Shown here one piece after another: positions 62,873 to 64,000 of a stretch of 64,000 nucleotides of DNA. How positions within the stretch are numbered: the first letter of the stretch is position 1; every line of letters begins with the position of its first letter. A program made the translations under genes and the position numbers. The stretch spans positions 18,652 to 82,651 of the forward strand of contig JAGTXO010000083.1 in assembly GCA_019448385.1 (NCBI GenBank), in the 5' to 3' direction. The notes under the pieces are model-generated. The model ran no database searches. It had not been told where the DNA came from and saw only the letters and a list, made by a program, of their open reading frames with translations. Source of the stretch: Diacronema lutheri (taxonomy: Eukaryota; Haptophyta; Pavlovophyceae; Pavlovales; Pavlovaceae).

Positions 62873-64000
62873 GGTTCGGGTTCGGGTTCGGGTTCGGGTT
62901 CGGGTTCGGGTTCGGGTTCGGGTTCGGGTTCGGGTTCGGGTTCGGGTTCGGGTTCGGGTTCGGGTTCGGGTTCGGGTTCGGGTTCGGGTTCGGGTTCGGG
63001 TTCGGGTTCGGGTTCGGGTTCGGGTTCGGGTTCGGGTTCGGGTTCGGGTTCGGGTTCGGGTTGGGTTCGGTTCGGGTTCGGGTTCGGGTTCGGGTTCGGG
63101 TTCGGGTTCGGGTTCGGGTTCGGGTTCGGGTTCGGGTTCGGGTTCGGGTTCGGGTTCGGGTTCGGGTTCGGGTTCGGGTTCGGGTTCGGGTTCGGGTTCG
63201 GGTTCGGGTTCGGGTTCGGGTTCGGGTTCGGGTTCGGGTTCGGGTTCGGGTTCGGGTTCGGGTCGGGTTCGGGTTCGGGTTCGGGTTCGGGTTCGGGTTC
63301 GGGTTCGGGTTCGGGTTCGGGTTCGGGTTCGGGTTCGGGTTCGGGTTCGGGTTCGGGTTCGGGTTCGGGTTCGGGTTCGGGTTCGGGTTCGGGTTCGGGT
63401 TCGGGTTCGGGTTCGGGTTCGGGTTCGGGTTCGGGTTCGGGTTCGGGTTCGGGTTCGGGTTCGGGTTCGGGTTCGGGTTCGGGTTCGGGTTCGGGTTCGG
63501 GTTCGGGTTCGGGTTCGGGTTCGGGTTCGGGTTCGGGTTCGGGTTCGGGTTCGGGTTCGGGTTCGGGTTCGGGTTCGGGTTCGGGTTCGGGTTCGGGTTC
63601 GGGTTCGGGTTCGGGTTCGGGTTCGGGTTCGGGTTCGGGTTCGGGTTCGGGTTCGGGTTCGGGTTCGGGTTCGGGTTCGGGTTCGGGTTCGGGTTCGGGT
63701 TCGGGTTCGGGTTCGGGTTCGGGTTCGGGTTCGGGTTCGGGTTCGGGTTCGGGTTCGGGTTCGGGTTCGGGTTCGGGTTCGGGTTCGGGTTCGGGTTCGG
63801 GTTCGGGTTCGGGTTCGGGTTCGGGTTCGGGTTCGGGTTCGGGTTCGGGTTCGGGTTCGGGTTCGGGTTCGGGTTCGGGTTCGGGTTCGGGTTCGGGTTC
63901 GGGTTCGGGTTCGGGTTCGGGTTCGGGTTCGGGTTCGGGTTCGGGTTCGGGTTCGGGTTCGGGTTCGGGTTCGGGTTCGGGTTCGGGTTCGGGTTCGGGT
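62873..64000 (+). repeat. TTCGGG hexamer array, probable telomere
   Basis: About 1.13 kb (roughly 188 units) of TTCGGG runs to the right edge. It begins after TGTCGGGTAAGGG and is interrupted only near 63060-63075 (TTGGGTTCGG) and at about 63262 (GGGTCGGG). The G-rich strand points 5' to 3' toward the end of the sequence, the orientation of a right-hand telomere, and the array follows an AT-rich, gene-free border. The unit differs from the common TTAGGG by one base. An internal satellite cannot be excluded, because the window simply ends. Confidence 0.8.

Noticed and set aside
1-64000. tRNA, rRNA or other structured RNA genes
   Set aside because: I looked for tRNA-like TTCGA boxes with cloverleaf context and rRNA signatures and saw none I could support; a covariance-model scan would be needed to be sure.

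Overview
The window is nuclear DNA of a very GC-rich eukaryote, most probably a unicellular alga with a secondary plastid. A haptophyte of the Pavlova/Diacronema kind fits best, but that is inference. The evidence is: short spliceosomal introns (about 80-330 bases) with a recurrent GTGCGCG donor; mitochondrial proteins (OSCP, uL11m, cytochrome c heme lyase); presumed plastid proteins with signal-plus-transit leaders (DUF3493, DUF2993 and others); a GPCR-PIPK fusion and PAN/Apple ectoproteins typical of protists. Genes are tightly packed, mostly as head-to-head pairs 24-134 bases apart. The right end is more than 1.1 kb of TTCGGG repeats, so it looks like a chromosome end.

Layout. 1-9454 (+): one giant composite gene, open at the left edge, joining a YqaJ/PD-(D/E)XK nuclease, a chromodomain and a Fanzor/TnpB-like RuvC nuclease, probably from a mobile element. 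9455-9853: no gene seen. 9854-11647 (-): ABCG half-transporter that stops short. 11726-17529 (-): cytosolic leucyl-tRNA synthetase in eight exons with a Dpy-30 motif and an alanyl-editing-like domain at its C-terminus. 17629-18868 (+): PAN/Apple protein. 18933-19547 (+): mitochondrial L11. 19602-20582 (-): DUF3493 protein, paired with heme lyase at 20614-22071 (+). 22120-23703 (-): alpha/beta hydrolase, paired with an MFS carrier at 23728-25083 (+). 25174-26667 (-): Lines-like protein. 26933-28383 (-): OSCP, paired with TRAPPC9/Trs120 at 28518-33809 (+). 33939-37601 (-): GPCR-PIPK, paired with a 200-residue unknown (+). 38297-39629 (-): C45 acyltransferase, paired with a metallophosphatase at 39750-42228 (+). 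42229-44245: repeats, no convincing gene. 44246-46292 (+): Fringe-like glycosyltransferase. 46318-46671 (-): small plastid-type protein, paired with an aldo/keto reductase (+). 48059-49426 (-): unknown, paired with a membrane protein at 49713-50598 (+). 50658-52092 (-): Ala/Lys/Pro-rich plastid-type protein. 52213-53119 (-): DNAJC8. 53323-54234 (-): DUF2993. 54347-58118 (-): kinesin. 59337-62675 (-): nucleoside hydrolase fused to membrane segments and a TIR-like tail. 62873-64000: telomere-like array.

There is no operon logic. Most genes are unrelated housekeeping genes sharing short bidirectional promoters. The candidate new system is the Fanzor composite at the left edge. Other domain fusions (LeuRS-Dpy-30, heme lyase-twin CX9C, nucleoside hydrolase-TM-TIR-like) and the TTCGGG array also deserve follow-up. 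Exon borders were worked out by hand from GT-AG sites, reading frame and family alignment knowledge; in every multi-exon model the summed exons keep frame. No database search was possible. Because the GC content leaves long open frames on every strand, weakly supported ORFs were left out.
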